Shown: positions 53,637 through 62,335 of the stretch, one piece after another
How positions within the stretch are numbered: position 1 is the first letter of the stretch
How the letters are laid out: each line of letters starts with the position of its first letter
DNA from: Parerythrobacter_A sp963838735
GTDB taxonomy: Bacteria; Pseudomonadota; Alphaproteobacteria; Sphingomonadales; Sphingomonadaceae
Length of the DNA: 64,000 bases
Assembly (NCBI GenBank): GCA_963838735.1
Contig: CAWISG010000012.1
Span: 103,446 to 167,445 of the forward strand
Reading direction: 5' to 3'
Position numbers and translations under genes: made by a program
The notes under the pieces: generated by a model
What the model was told of the DNA's origin: nothing
Seen by the model: only the letters and a program-made list of their open reading frames with translations
Databases searched by the model: none

Positions 53637-54851
53637 ATGCTTGTCCCCGTATCCCCGCCGCAAACCGCCACCGGAATGGTCGCCTTCAACTGGGAAGATC
53701 CGTTCGACCTCGACGAACAGCTGACCGAAGACGAGCGCATGATCCGCGATACCGCGCACGCGTTTGCGCAAAGCGAATTGCAGCCGCGCGTGCAGGAGGC
53801 GTTTCGCGGCGAAGTGGATGCGCCCGAACTGTTCCCGCTGTTCGGTAAGGCAGGCCTGCTGGGCGCGACGGTACCGGAGGAATATGGCGGTGCGGGCGCG
53901 TCTTACGTCGCCTATGGCCTGATCGCGCGCGAGATCGAGCGGGTGGATAGCGGCTATCGCTCGATGGCCAGCGTCCAGAGCAGCCTGGTGATGTATCCGA
54001 TCCAGGCCTATGGTTCGGACGAGCAGCGCGAGAAATACCTGCCCGGCCTTGCCGCAGGCGAACTGATTGGCTGCTTCGGCCTGACCGAGCCGGACGCAGG
54101 CTCCGACCCCGGCGGCATGACCACCAATGCCAAGACCGATGGCGACGGCTTTGTGTTGAACGGCACGAAAACCTGGATCAGCAATTCGCCCTTCGCCGAC
54201 GTGTTCGTCGTCTGGGCCAAGAGCGAGGCGCATGGCGGGGCCATTCGCGGTTTCGTGCTGGAAAAGGGGATGAAGGGCCTGAGCGCGCCGAAGATCGCGG
54301 GCAAGGTCAGCCTGCGCGCCAGCACCACCGGCATGATCGTGATGGAGGATGTAAAGGTCGGCGCAGAGGCGCTGCTGCCCGATGTCGAGGGGCTGAAGGG
54401 GCCGTTCGGCTGCCTCAACCGCGCGCGCTACGGCATCAGCTGGGGGGCGATGGGTGCGGCGGAATTCTGTATGCATGCCGCGCGGCAATACGGGCTGGAC
54501 CGGCACCAGTTCGGTGTGCCGCTGGCGTCCAAACAGCTTTACCAGTTGAAGCTCGCCGATATGCTGACCGATATCGCGCTGGGCCTGCAGGCGTCCCTGC
54601 GCGTCGGGCGGCTGATGGACGAAGGACGGTTCGCGCCCGACATGATCTCGGTGGTCAAGCGCAACAATGTCGGCAAGGCGCTGGATGTCGCCCGCCATGC
54701 GCGCGACATGCATGGCGGCAACGGCATCAGCGACGAATACGGCGTCATCCGCCACATGGTGAACCTGGAAACAGTCAACACCTATGAAGGCACGCACGAT
54801 GTCCACGCGCTGATCCTGGGACGCGCCATCACCGGGCTGTCCGCGTTCTGA
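53637..54851 (+). CDS. gcdH: Acyl-CoA dehydrogenase, glutaryl-CoA dehydrogenase type
   Basis: 404 residues from ATG 53637 with AGGA upstream; a second in-frame ATG at 53676 is possible. FAD-binding and acyl-CoA segments are clear: GCFGLTEPDAGSDPGGMTTN, KTWISNSPFADVFVVWAK, and the catalytic glutamate in TVNTYEGTHDVHALILGRAI. The closing GGNGISDEYGVIRHMVNLE is characteristic of glutaryl-CoA dehydrogenases, which oxidise and decarboxylate glutaryl-CoA from lysine and tryptophan breakdown to crotonyl-CoA. Confidence 0.92.
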   Translation: MLVPVSPPQTATGMVAFNWEDPFDLDEQLTEDERMIRDTAHAFAQSELQPRVQEAFRGEVDAPELFPLFGKAGLLGATVPEEYGGAGASYVAYGLIAREIERVDSGYRSMASVQSSLVMYPIQAYGSDEQREKYLPGLAAGELIGCFGLTEPDAGSDPGGMTTNAKTDGDGFVLNGTKTWISNSPFADVFVVWAKSEAHGGAIRGFVLEKGMKGLSAPKIAGKVSLRASTTGMIVMEDVKVGAEALLPDVEGLKGPFGCLNRARYGISWGAMGAAEFCMHAARQYGLDRHQFGVPLASKQLYQLKLADMLTDIALGLQASLRVGRLMDEGRFAPDMISVVKRNNVGKALDVARHARDMHGGNGISDEYGVIRHMVNLETVNTYEGTHDVHALILGRAITGLSAF

Positions 54852-55073
54852 GCAAGGGGTTCCGCCACCAGCGAGCACCGACCCCCTGTCCTACAACCGC
54901 GTGCTGTGCCATAATCGCTGCATAATGTTTTCCCGCCCCTCCCCCGCACCATCCACGTGCCCGTTCGCGGCCCGAAAAGTTCTGCCCCAGAACAGTGTAA
55001 CACGTGTCACGAGTCCAACATGCCGGACTGCGCCACGCGCAACGATCGGCATGGCGGAGGCGGAACCGGGACG

Positions 55074-55718
55074 ATGAAACTCCACGGCTATTATCGCAGT
55101 TCGACCAGCTATCGGCTACGGATCGCGCTCAATCTCAAGCGGTTGACCTTCGAGAACGTGCCGGTGAACCTGCTAAAAAGCGAACAGCGCGGCGGGGCCT
55201 TCGCCAGCCGCAATCCCTTCGCCACAGTGCCGATGCTGGAGGCGGGTGGACGCGACCGGGCACAATCGATGGCGATCATCGAATGGCTGGACGAAGGCTT
55301 CACCGAGCGTCCGCTGCTGCCGCGCGATCTGGAAGACCGGTTCACCGCGCGCGAGCTGTCCTACGCCATTGCCACCGAACTGCATGCACCGCTCAACCTG
55401 CCAGTGCTGCAATATCTGAAGAACGAATACGGGCAATCGCAGGACCAGGTCGGCGAATGGTATTGCCACTGGCTGGCGAAAACGCTGGTGCCGGTGGAGG
55501 CGCGGCTGGCGCAGCTGGAAACCACGAACTACCTGTTCGATGCGCCCGGCTTCTTCGAAGCGGTGCTGATCCCGCAGCTCTACAATGCGCGCCGCTTCGG
55601 TTTCGACCTGTCGCGCATGCCGCATATCGAGCGGATCGAAACCTGCTGCCTGCCGTTGCCAGAGTTCACCGCTGCCCATCCCGATAACCAGCCCGACAGT
55701 CCGGAGAAGACACCATGA
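55074..55718 (+). CDS. maiA: Maleylacetoacetate isomerase, zeta-class glutathione transferase
   Basis: 214 residues from ATG 55074; the frame is open 39 codons upstream without similarity. The zeta-class start MKLHGYYRSSTSYRLRIALN holds the catalytic serine region, and NPFATVPMLEAGG with SMAIIEWLDEGF forms the glutathione site. The enzyme isomerises maleylacetoacetate to fumarylacetoacetate using glutathione. Its TGA overlaps the ATG of the next gene, the enzyme for the following pathway step, which supports the call. Confidence 0.92.
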   Translation: MKLHGYYRSSTSYRLRIALNLKRLTFENVPVNLLKSEQRGGAFASRNPFATVPMLEAGGRDRAQSMAIIEWLDEGFTERPLLPRDLEDRFTARELSYAIATELHAPLNLPVLQYLKNEYGQSQDQVGEWYCHWLAKTLVPVEARLAQLETTNYLFDAPGFFEAVLIPQLYNARRFGFDLSRMPHIERIETCCLPLPEFTAAHPDNQPDSPEKTP

Positions 55719-56725
55719 AACTTGCCACCCTCAAGGACGGCACGCGCGACGGAACGCTCGTCGTCGTGTCGAAGGATATCACCCGCTACTGTGCCGCCAC
55801 CGCCATCGCACCGACCATGCAGGCAGCGCTGGACGATTGGGCGACCTGCGCGCCCAAGCTGGAGGCGCTGTATCGCGATGTCGAACACGAGGCCTGCCCG
55901 TGCGAACGATTTCACGAACGCGAGGCGCATTCGCCGCTGCCGCGCGCCTATCAATGGGCCGATGGCAGCGCCTACATCAACCACGTCGAACTGGTGCGCA
56001 AGGCGCGCGGCGCCGAGGTGCCCGAGAGCTTCTATACCGACCCGCTGATGTATCAGGGCGGCAGCGACGATTTCCTGCCGCCGCGTGCCGACATTCCGCT
56101 GGCCGACACCAAATGGGGTTGCGACATGGAAGGCGAGATCGCAGTCGTTACGGACGATGTGCCGATGGGTGTTTCGGCCGAGGATGCGGCGGAGCACATC
56201 AAGCTGATCATGCTGGTCAACGACGTCTCGCTGCGCGGCCTGATTCCCGGTGAACTGGCCAAGGGCTTCGGCTTCTTCCAGTCGAAGCCTTCCAGCGCAT
56301 TCAGCCCGGTGGCTGTGACGCCGGACGAACTGGGCGATGCGTGGAAGGATGCGCTGGTTCACTTGCCGCTGCTGGTCGATTACAATGGCGCGCCGTTCGG
56401 GCGAGCGCAGGCAGGGCAGGACGCGACATTCTCGCTGGCGCAACTGGTCGCCCATGCCGCAAAGACGCGCAATCTGGGTGCAGGCGCGATCATCGGATCG
56501 GGCACGGTCTCGAATCAGGGTGCCGATGGCGGGCCTGGGAAGCCGGTGGCCGATGGCGGTGCAGGCTATAGCTGCATCGCGGAAATCCGTATGATCGAGA
56601 CCATTCAGGACGGGGAAGCGAAGACCCGCTTCATGGCACCGGGCGATACGGTCAAAATCGAAATGCGCGATTCGCATGGTGCGTCGATCTTCGGCGCGAT
56701 CGAGCAGGCTGTGATTGCCGTCTAG
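55715..56725 (+). CDS. Fumarylacetoacetate hydrolase family protein
   Basis: 336 residues. It cleaves fumarylacetoacetate to fumarate and acetoacetate in tyrosine breakdown. Metal-binding acidic residues are seen in WGCDMEGEIAVVTDDVPMGV and in MLVNDVSLRGLIPG; the later FFQSKPSSAFSPVAV and GTVSNQGADGG are typical. The end FMAPGDTVKIEMRD is conserved. Homogentisate dioxygenase is not in the window. It overlaps the convergent protease gene by 4 bases. Confidence 0.93.
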   Translation: MKLATLKDGTRDGTLVVVSKDITRYCAATAIAPTMQAALDDWATCAPKLEALYRDVEHEACPCERFHEREAHSPLPRAYQWADGSAYINHVELVRKARGAEVPESFYTDPLMYQGGSDDFLPPRADIPLADTKWGCDMEGEIAVVTDDVPMGVSAEDAAEHIKLIMLVNDVSLRGLIPGELAKGFGFFQSKPSSAFSPVAVTPDELGDAWKDALVHLPLLVDYNGAPFGRAQAGQDATFSLAQLVAHAAKTRNLGAGAIIGSGTVSNQGADGGPGKPVADGGAGYSCIAEIRMIETIQDGEAKTRFMAPGDTVKIEMRDSHGASIFGAIEQAVIAV

Positions 56726-57654
56726 CCCGTGCGTTCGGGCAGGACGTGGCATGCGCCCCGATCTGCAAACGGCGCGAACACCACCGGGTCATTGGCGGAT
56801 AGCCCTTCGCGGCGCGCCGCCTCGTACTCGGCGGTAATCCTGCGCAACCGGCGTTTCGCGCTGCCGTGGCTGACATCGAACAGGTCGGTCACGCCGCGCT
56901 TGCGACCGAATCGCGGCCAAAATGCGTTCGGTCCGGTCATGTCATGTCCCGCCACATACAGCAGCCGCGCGGAAAGACGGTCGGCCTCGGCCTCGCGCTT
57001 GCGTTTCGAGCGCGGCCGCATTTGATCATCGTGGTCGTGGTGACACAACGCCAGATGTGCGACCTCATGTGCGATAATTGCAGCGAGTTCGGTATCGTCG
57101 GCGGCGAAGTCCAGCATTTGTGTCGTCACGCGGATTCGGGTGCCATCCGAACCTGCCGAAAGGCCGCGTGCCGTATCGGCCACAAAGATTGCCGGACATC
57201 CCGGCGGTGGAGAGAACGCAATATGCCCTCGGTCGGTGTCGAGAACCAGCGGTGTATGCAGCGGCGTGGCAAGCAGCAGAGCCCATGTCCGCACGGTGTC
57301 GAGGCCTGCAACAGATTGCCCGTTAATTGCCAGGATACCGGTACCGACAGCGACCTCCGGTTGCCTGCTATTGCTGATGAAAACGCGGCGTTTTGCATTG
57401 CCATAGGCGCGCAAGGCTGCAGGGTGCGCTGCTGCCGGCACATCGTCGAGATTGGCAACCGACACACCTGCCGTCGTTCGGCCGGCGCACAAGGGCGCAG
57501 CGGCACGCAGCAAGGCATCGCCCACGCGCAGCAATCGCGCGTCATGCGCGCGCAGTTGCGCCCAGCCGTTCCCAGCCTGCGCAGCGACGGCGGAATGCGC
57601 GCTAAATGTCACACAGAACGCCATCGCACAGCCAAGATAAACATTCTGTCGCAA
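56722..57654 (-). CDS. M48-family zinc metalloprotease, secreted
   Basis: About 310 residues from the TTG at 57654, which has AAAAGGG upstream and gives a sensible signal peptide (NVYLGCAMAFCVTFSAHSAVA); ATG 57624 and a TTG at 57732 are alternatives. The zinc site HEVAHLALCHHDH is followed by the third ligand in KREAEADRLSARLL, about 28 residues later. A central segment VGTGILAINGQSVAGLDTVR resembles a small PDZ-like loop. M48 enzymes often control envelope protein quality. It is convergent with the fumarylacetoacetase gene. Confidence 0.85.
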   Translation of the reverse strand: MRQNVYLGCAMAFCVTFSAHSAVAAQAGNGWAQLRAHDARLLRVGDALLRAAAPLCAGRTTAGVSVANLDDVPAAAHPAALRAYGNAKRRVFISNSRQPEVAVGTGILAINGQSVAGLDTVRTWALLLATPLHTPLVLDTDRGHIAFSPPPGCPAIFVADTARGLSAGSDGTRIRVTTQMLDFAADDTELAAIIAHEVAHLALCHHDHDDQMRPRSKRKREAEADRLSARLLYVAGHDMTGPNAFWPRFGRKRGVTDLFDVSHGSAKRRLRRITAEYEAARREGLSANDPVVFAPFADRGACHVLPERTG

Positions 57655-57814
57655 ACGCGTTGCCCTTTTCCGGCTGGAGTGGTTGGAACAAGGAAGTGTC
57701 GCAAACTCGACGTGCCCTAAGGTGAATCGCAAATCAAGTGACCGAAGCTGCTTGACTTGGCAGAGGATTTAACTAAAGGTGATCGGGAATGAATTTCAAT
57801 CGGGAACGAACCAT

Positions 57815-58039
57815 ATGAAGAAGATCCTTATCTCGGCAGCCGCCGCCTCGATGGTTTTGGCGCCTGTTGCCGTTACAGCCGCCCCCGCAATCGAGCGCAG
57901 TGTTGCTGTCGCCGAGCAGGAAGACGAGCTTGCCGGTAGCGGCATTATCCTCGGTATTCTGGCCGCAGCCGCGATCATCGCCGGCATTCTGCTGATTGCT
58001 AGCGATGACGATGATGACGATGTTCCTATCAGCGCCTGA
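57815..58039 (+). CDS. Small exported protein with acidic C-terminal tail
   Basis: 74 residues from ATG 57815. A signal peptide (MKKILISAAAASMVLAPVAV) is followed by a short hinge, a second hydrophobic helix (GIILGILAAAAIIAGILLIA) and the tail SDDDDDDVPISA. Similar small proteins with aspartate-rich ends are frequent in sphingomonads near surface-polysaccharide genes; their role is not known. Just upstream a nine-codon frame (57789-57818) ends in ATGA over this start. A good terminator follows the stop. Confidence 0.8.
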   Translation: MKKILISAAAASMVLAPVAVTAAPAIERSVAVAEQEDELAGSGIILGILAAAAIIAGILLIASDDDDDDVPISA

Positions 58040-58062
58040 TCGGCTTTGACAACATTGAAGAA

Positions 58063-58092
58063 GGGGGGGTTGGCATTGCCGACCCCCTTTTT
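58063..58092 (+). terminator. Rho-independent terminator
   Basis: GGGGGTTGGC pairs with GCCGACCCCC around ATT, followed by five T residues. It ends the small exported protein gene 24 bases after its stop. Confidence 0.9.
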
Positions 58093-58265
58093 GTTTGTGC
58101 GCCTGACAGGTATTTCGTGTCCGGTATTCACCCTGTGGCAAATCGGACGGTGTCACGGTTACATACTGACAAGTGGTTCGACCGGCTTTGCGTTGTCCCG
58201 CCAGTGACGGATCATCCAGCACCGGCCACGCCACGCTGCAGCACTGGCCATCGCAGCCGAGGCAC

Positions 58266-58850
58266 ATGACACAGGTTTCCCGCTTACTGCAATGGTCGCT
58301 CGATCTCGACCGGTCGTGGCAACGGCTGATCGTGCTGGCGATGGATTCCTTGCTATGCGCCGCCGGCGTCTGGCTGGCATTCTCGTTGCGCCTCGGCGTC
58401 GGGCAAACGGTTACAACACCGCTGTTAGAGGTGTTTGTAGTGACGCTCGTGCTCTTCCTGCCCGTGTGCCTGACAACTGGCACCTATCGCTACACTATCC
58501 GCTACGCCAGCGCACGGACCATCCTGCAGTTGGCCTCCGCGGTGGCCATACTGGCGATTCCGCTGATCGCCATCTTCACCTTCACTTCGGTGCCCGGCGT
58601 GCCGCGCACCGTTGGCGTCCTGGTGCCGGTTTTGTTCTTCGCACTGCTCGCAATGTCGCGAATGGTCGCGCGATATCTTTTTTCCGAGTTCTGTCCGGAT
58701 ACGGCTTCGCCAGCAATTTCAGCCGCGTACTGATCTACGGTGCAGGCAACGCCATCGCGAGATCGTGGAACAGCTGCGGGCGCTGGATGTACAGGCCCGA
58801 CCTGCGCAACAACAGGGTCGCCGGTCTGGTTGCCGCGCTGGCGGGCAAGG
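58266..58850 (+). pseudogene. Remnant of a CapD/WbpM-type polysaccharide biosynthesis protein
   Basis: The first 145 or so codons from ATG 58266 read as the four-helix membrane start of nucleotide-sugar epimerase/dehydratases such as WbpM (LIVLAMDSLLCAAGVWLAFS, PRTVGVLVPVLFFALLAMSR). At about 58690 the sense passes to another frame (LSGYGFASNFSRVLIYGAGN, the first nucleotide-binding motif), and at about 58755 to a third (REIVEQLRALDV). Soon after, similarity stops and the glucokinase gene begins. Intact relatives are over 600 residues, so more than two thirds are gone. This is a decayed gene, not a sequencing slip. Confidence 0.8.
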
Positions 58851-58879
58851 GGCTGGAGCGCGGAGCCCGACTGGCAGCC

Positions 58880-59863
58880 TTAGCCGAGGTGCTGCCTCGC
58901 AAAGGCGGCCGCTGCGCCGAACAGGCCGGGTTCGGGATGCGTGATGAGCTTTACCGGAATCTGCGCCATCAATTGCTCGAACCGGCCCTTGGCGCGGAAC
59001 CGGTCGGCGAAGGTGGAATCGCGCAGCGTTTCGCGAATGCGATAGCCCAGCCCGCCCGCTATCACCACGCCTGTCGCCCCGTGTGCCAGCGCGTAATCGC
59101 CCGCTACCGCGCCGAGCGAGAGGCAGAACCTGTCCACCGCTGCCGCCGCCAGCGCATCCTCGCCGCCAACGCCCGCTTCCCATAATTCGCGGTCGCCGCG
59201 TTCCGTGACGGCACGGCCTTCCAGCGCCGCGAGAGTCTGGTAGATATCGACGATGGCCGGGCCGGATACCACCCGTTCGACCGAAACGCGGGTATGGCGC
59301 TTGCGCAGGCGGGCAAGCATGGCGTCCTCGATCTGGTCGAGCGGCGCGAAGTCGCCATGTCCGCCTTCGGTTGGCTGAACCCGATAACCGCCCTTGCCCC
59401 GCCACAGATGCGCGACGCCAAGCCCCGTCCCCGGTCCGACGACGCTGATCGTTCCCTCGGCAGGCAATGGCACGTCCGGCCCGGTTAAATGCATAAAGCG
59501 ATCGTCCGGCGCACAGGCCACGGTATGCGCAACCGCACCGAAATCGTTGACAATCGTGAACGCATCCACACCTAGCTTCTTTTTCACCAGCGCCGGACGG
59601 ATAATCCACGGATTGTTGGTAAACCGGATAATCTCGTCCCCGACAGGCCCCGCCACGGCAATGGAAACAGCATGCGGCAGGCTGTCGCCGCATGTCTCGC
59701 TGAAGTGTTGCCACGCGGTCTGGAAACTGGCGAAGTCGCTCGTTCTCAGGGTCGTCGGATCAGCCAGCGAGATCGAGCCGTCCGCCGCGATTTCGCCGAG
59801 CGCGAAACGTGCGTGGGTACCGCCGATATCGACCGTGACCAGTTGGGTTGTGCTGGCGGCCAT
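58880..59863 (-). CDS. glk: Glucokinase
   Basis: 327 residues of the bacterial hexokinase-like group. The phosphate-1 motif VTVDIGGTHARFALGE is near the start, and ISVVGPGTGLGVAHLWRG and ATGVVIAGGLGYRIRE further on form the ATP site. The catalytic aspartate is expected in FTIVNDFGAVAH near residue 105. It phosphorylates glucose at C6 for the Entner-Doudoroff or glycolytic route. The usual edd/zwf/pgl partners are absent here. Its 3' end abuts the CapD remnant. Confidence 0.93.
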   Translation of the reverse strand: MAASTTQLVTVDIGGTHARFALGEIAADGSISLADPTTLRTSDFASFQTAWQHFSETCGDSLPHAVSIAVAGPVGDEIIRFTNNPWIIRPALVKKKLGVDAFTIVNDFGAVAHTVACAPDDRFMHLTGPDVPLPAEGTISVVGPGTGLGVAHLWRGKGGYRVQPTEGGHGDFAPLDQIEDAMLARLRKRHTRVSVERVVSGPAIVDIYQTLAALEGRAVTERGDRELWEAGVGGEDALAAAAVDRFCLSLGAVAGDYALAHGATGVVIAGGLGYRIRETLRDSTFADRFRAKGRFEQLMAQIPVKLITHPEPGLFGAAAAFARQHLG

Positions 59864-60138
59864 CGCTTACTCTTTGTCAACCGGACTGGACCCGCCGAAT
59901 GGCAGCTTTAGCACGCTGGGCTCATGGCGGTGCACCTAGTCCCAGCGCAGCCAGTCTCCTATCGAATTGACGCTTTACGTTCAATTGTCGCCGCGTTGGC
60001 AAAGGTAGCCGCCAAAACCTGCACGGTCCAATGTCTGTAACCAGGAACAGATCAATCGGACAGTAACCTCTGCAATTGGGGTGGGATGCGGACGTTCGAC
60101 TGTAGAGGCGAAACAGACTGGAACGGCCGCCCCATCCC
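59864..60138. other. Non-coding stretch between glk and the DUF7010-like gene
   Basis: 275 bases with no credible gene. Several short frames occur but have no start signal or family features. A minus-frame fragment reading CSWLQTLDRAGFGGYLCQRG has a protein-like look but no motif. The stretch may hold the glk promoter near 59864-59900. Confidence 0.5.
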
Positions 60139-60714
60139 TTATGTTTTCGCACTCGATGATTCCGCGAAACTTTGACCGGTTCGCAGCATGAATATCAGCG
60201 AATAGGCATAAGCCAGCACCACGATTGCGCAGATCGCTGTCGCTCGAAAGGGTTCGGGTGTGAATGCATAGGCAAGGTAGCAGCCGATCCCGCGCCCTAT
60301 TGCGTGACGTAATCCGACAGGATCGTTTGCCGCCCAACCATACGTTATCCAGATAACGCCTGCCAGAACCGCCATACCCAGTGTCATAAGGGTGTGATTG
60401 TCGGAACCGGACACTCCGATTACGACAAGAGGAACCGAAAGCGCGATCCCAATGATCGATGTCAGGAACAGCTTGGTAAGAGGATCGTCACCCCCGGCGA
60501 AAAGGTTCCGGCCGCGCGCCTTATCGATCAAAAACGCGAGCGGTAGTATCGCCGCCATCACGTAAAGAGCAAGATTGCTTAAAACCGGCGGAGCAACGAA
60601 AAACGCCGCAACGCCCAATGCCGCCCATACGATCATTCCGGCCAGGGGCATGGCGTTCGTGCTTCCTGAGCGGAACTGTTCCTGTAGCTCTTCCAAGGTT
60701 TGGCGAGAATCCAT
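60139..60714 (-). CDS. Multi-helix membrane protein, DUF7010-like
   Basis: 191 residues from ATG 60714, preceded by GAGGTGATTGG. An amphipathic start (LEELQEQFRSGSTNAMPLAG) leads into five or six membrane helices, including MIVWAALGVAAFFVAPPVL and IIGIALSVPLVVIGVSG. The start, with an L-Q-x-x-F/Y pattern and a long first helix, reminds me of DUF7010 proteins, which have no known function; this link is from memory. It stands alone. Confidence 0.7.
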   Translation of the reverse strand: MDSRQTLEELQEQFRSGSTNAMPLAGMIVWAALGVAAFFVAPPVLSNLALYVMAAILPLAFLIDKARGRNLFAGGDDPLTKLFLTSIIGIALSVPLVVIGVSGSDNHTLMTLGMAVLAGVIWITYGWAANDPVGLRHAIGRGIGCYLAYAFTPEPFRATAICAIVVLAYAYSLIFMLRTGQSFAESSSAKT

Positions 60715-60981
60715 CCAATCACCTCTATCTGGTAATGAAATTCTTCGCCGTCGATGTTGCATTGCTGGAATTGAACAGCAAGCACAGAACGTCCGCTTTC
60801 GGGTCGTTAGCGGAAAGGCAGGAATTTTCTCGAACTGGGGAAAGCCGCCCGGCAGGTTCCGGGATCGCGCGTAAGTCCGGCTCATGACAGATTATGGGGT
60901 GGAATCTGGACAGTTCGGTTTCGCATTCAACGCCTGGATAGCAGCCGTTTCACGCGTGAAGAAGAACCTGCCCGGCAGATA

Positions 60982-61354
60982 CTATCGTGACAGCCAACCC
61001 CCAATGAAAATTACCGGCCGGACCGGAAATCGCGCCTTGCCGCTGATCATTCCGATGGCGTGAGCAATGCGGAGCCAAAAGAAGAGGATGGCGCACCACG
61101 CTGTCACGGGCGTAGCGACGTTCAGCATGTGACCGACGATCACGATCACGGCGAACGGCATGAATTGTTCAAGCAGGTTTAGGTGTACTGTGGCTGCGGT
61201 GAATCCATGCGGACATCTTGTTGTGATCGGGCGGGCGGACGAATTCGGTTTCCTTGCCTTCATATGTCGCTGTGTTGACGCCTACGATATAAGGGATCCA
61301 CAGCGATGCTGCGAGGATAGCCGTCATTATCAGCCAGAAAAGTTCGGTGGTCAT
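60982..61354 (-). pseudogene. MAPEG-family membrane protein with a frameshift
   Basis: The 5' part from ATG 61354 (AAAGGA upstream) reads ELFWLIMTAILAASLWIPYI and NKMSAWIHR; the 3' part in a neighbouring frame reads HLNLLEQFMPFAVIVIVGHM and FFWLRIAHAIGMISGKARFP. Together they are a complete four-helix MAPEG protein (microsomal glutathione transferase/eicosanoid group) of about 123 residues, with one extra base near 61195. It starts 12 bases after the ArsR-SRPBCC gene and is probably in its operon. Confidence 0.82.
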
Positions 61355-61366
61355 TAAACTTTTCCT

Positions 61367-62125
61367 TTAGCCGAAGCGCAGAGCCTCGCCGGTTTCTAGA
61401 TAGGACTTCAGGCTTGCGATGATTTTTGCCCAGCCCTCGCGCACGCCATGCTGGCTCTCGGGCAACTCGTAGTGGAGGATGACTAGCTTGGTCAGGTCAC
61501 CCAATGCTTCGATTTCATAGACATGGTGCGACCTCGCTGCGTCCGGTCCAATCCAGCCGGGAATGAATGACATCTCCAGCCGCTTCGGCGGATCAGCGGC
61601 AATGATCTCGCCCGACAACACGACGCGGTCGTCGGCGAACTTGTATTCGTAGGGCTCGCCCGCCGCGAACTGCCCATGGATCGCGACGCTCGCAAAATGG
61701 TAGCGCGTGATCATGTCCGGATTGGTCAGCGCTTCCCACAGTTTCTCGGGTGTCGTGCGAATGAAAGTTTCCATCACGAAATCGGGTCGTGTTTCGGTCT
61801 TTGCGGACATGGCATTACTCCTTTCGAGGTCGGCTTTCAGGTCGAGGAGCGCTCGGGCCAACGGTTGCTGCGTGAGGGGCTCTATCCAGCGATCGACAAG
61901 AAGCTGGAGCGGGGCGGCGTTGAGATAATGATATTTGAAGCGGCCATCCTTGCGCGTGACGATTAACGCGGCCGCTTCCAGTATCTTAAGATGCTTCATC
62001 ACGCCAAAGCGCGTCATGCCAAGCGCACTTTCCAGATCGGTCAGTGTTTGACCGTCTTTCCGCCGAAGCATGTCGAGCAGTTCGCGACGGGTATCGTCAC
62101 TCAGCGCTTTAAAGATCGCGTCCAT
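61367..62125 (-). CDS. ArsR-type HTH regulator fused to an SRPBCC (AHSA1-like) domain
   Basis: 252 residues from ATG 62125 (the frame is open 44 codons upstream). Residues 1-90 form a winged helix: ALSDDTRRELLDMLRRKDG and LTDLESALGMTRFGVMKHLK, with no obvious metal-binding cysteines. From about residue 105 the SRPBCC fold follows (METFIRTTPEKLWEALTNPD, HHVYEIEALGDLTKLVILHY), which can bind a hydrophobic ligand. The fusion suggests a one-component sensor. Two direct GTAAC repeats just upstream may be its operator. Confidence 0.9.
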   Translation of the reverse strand: MDAIFKALSDDTRRELLDMLRRKDGQTLTDLESALGMTRFGVMKHLKILEAAALIVTRKDGRFKYHYLNAAPLQLLVDRWIEPLTQQPLARALLDLKADLERSNAMSAKTETRPDFVMETFIRTTPEKLWEALTNPDMITRYHFASVAIHGQFAAGEPYEYKFADDRVVLSGEIIAADPPKRLEMSFIPGWIGPDAARSHHVYEIEALGDLTKLVILHYELPESQHGVREGWAKIIASLKSYLETGEALRFG

Positions 62126-62148
62126 AACAGCCTTATAGGTGACCCATT

Positions 62149-62175
62149 GGTAACGTGTTAATAGGGTAACATGTT
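62149..62175 (-). promoter_or_regulatory. Direct repeats upstream of the ArsR-SRPBCC gene
   Basis: GGTAACGTGTT (62149-62159) and GGTAACATGTT (62165-62175) repeat with a 16-base period, 24-50 bases before the start codon. The second contains the GTAACAT half-site also found beside the TetR gene. Confidence 0.5.
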
Positions 62176-62335
62176 TAGGCTCGTGTCGGACTTCAGTTGG
62201 CAAATCTCGTTCGGCGGACGATTGCGCGAGCGACTTGAGCAACGATGCCATATCCAATTTGTTAGATATCTTGCAAGAGCAAGCAGATGTTTTAAGGTGA
62301 CCTAAGGTCGTGTGCAGCGAGGGTCATAGTTGTCG

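Noticed and set aside
54995..55010. ACACGTGT palindrome upstream of maiA as an operator
   Set aside because: Only the 8-base core is symmetric and no second copy or known motif supports it.
59981..60337. 118-codon minus frame after the DUF7010-like gene
   Set aside because: Overlaps the end of that gene in another frame, has no start signal and no domain.
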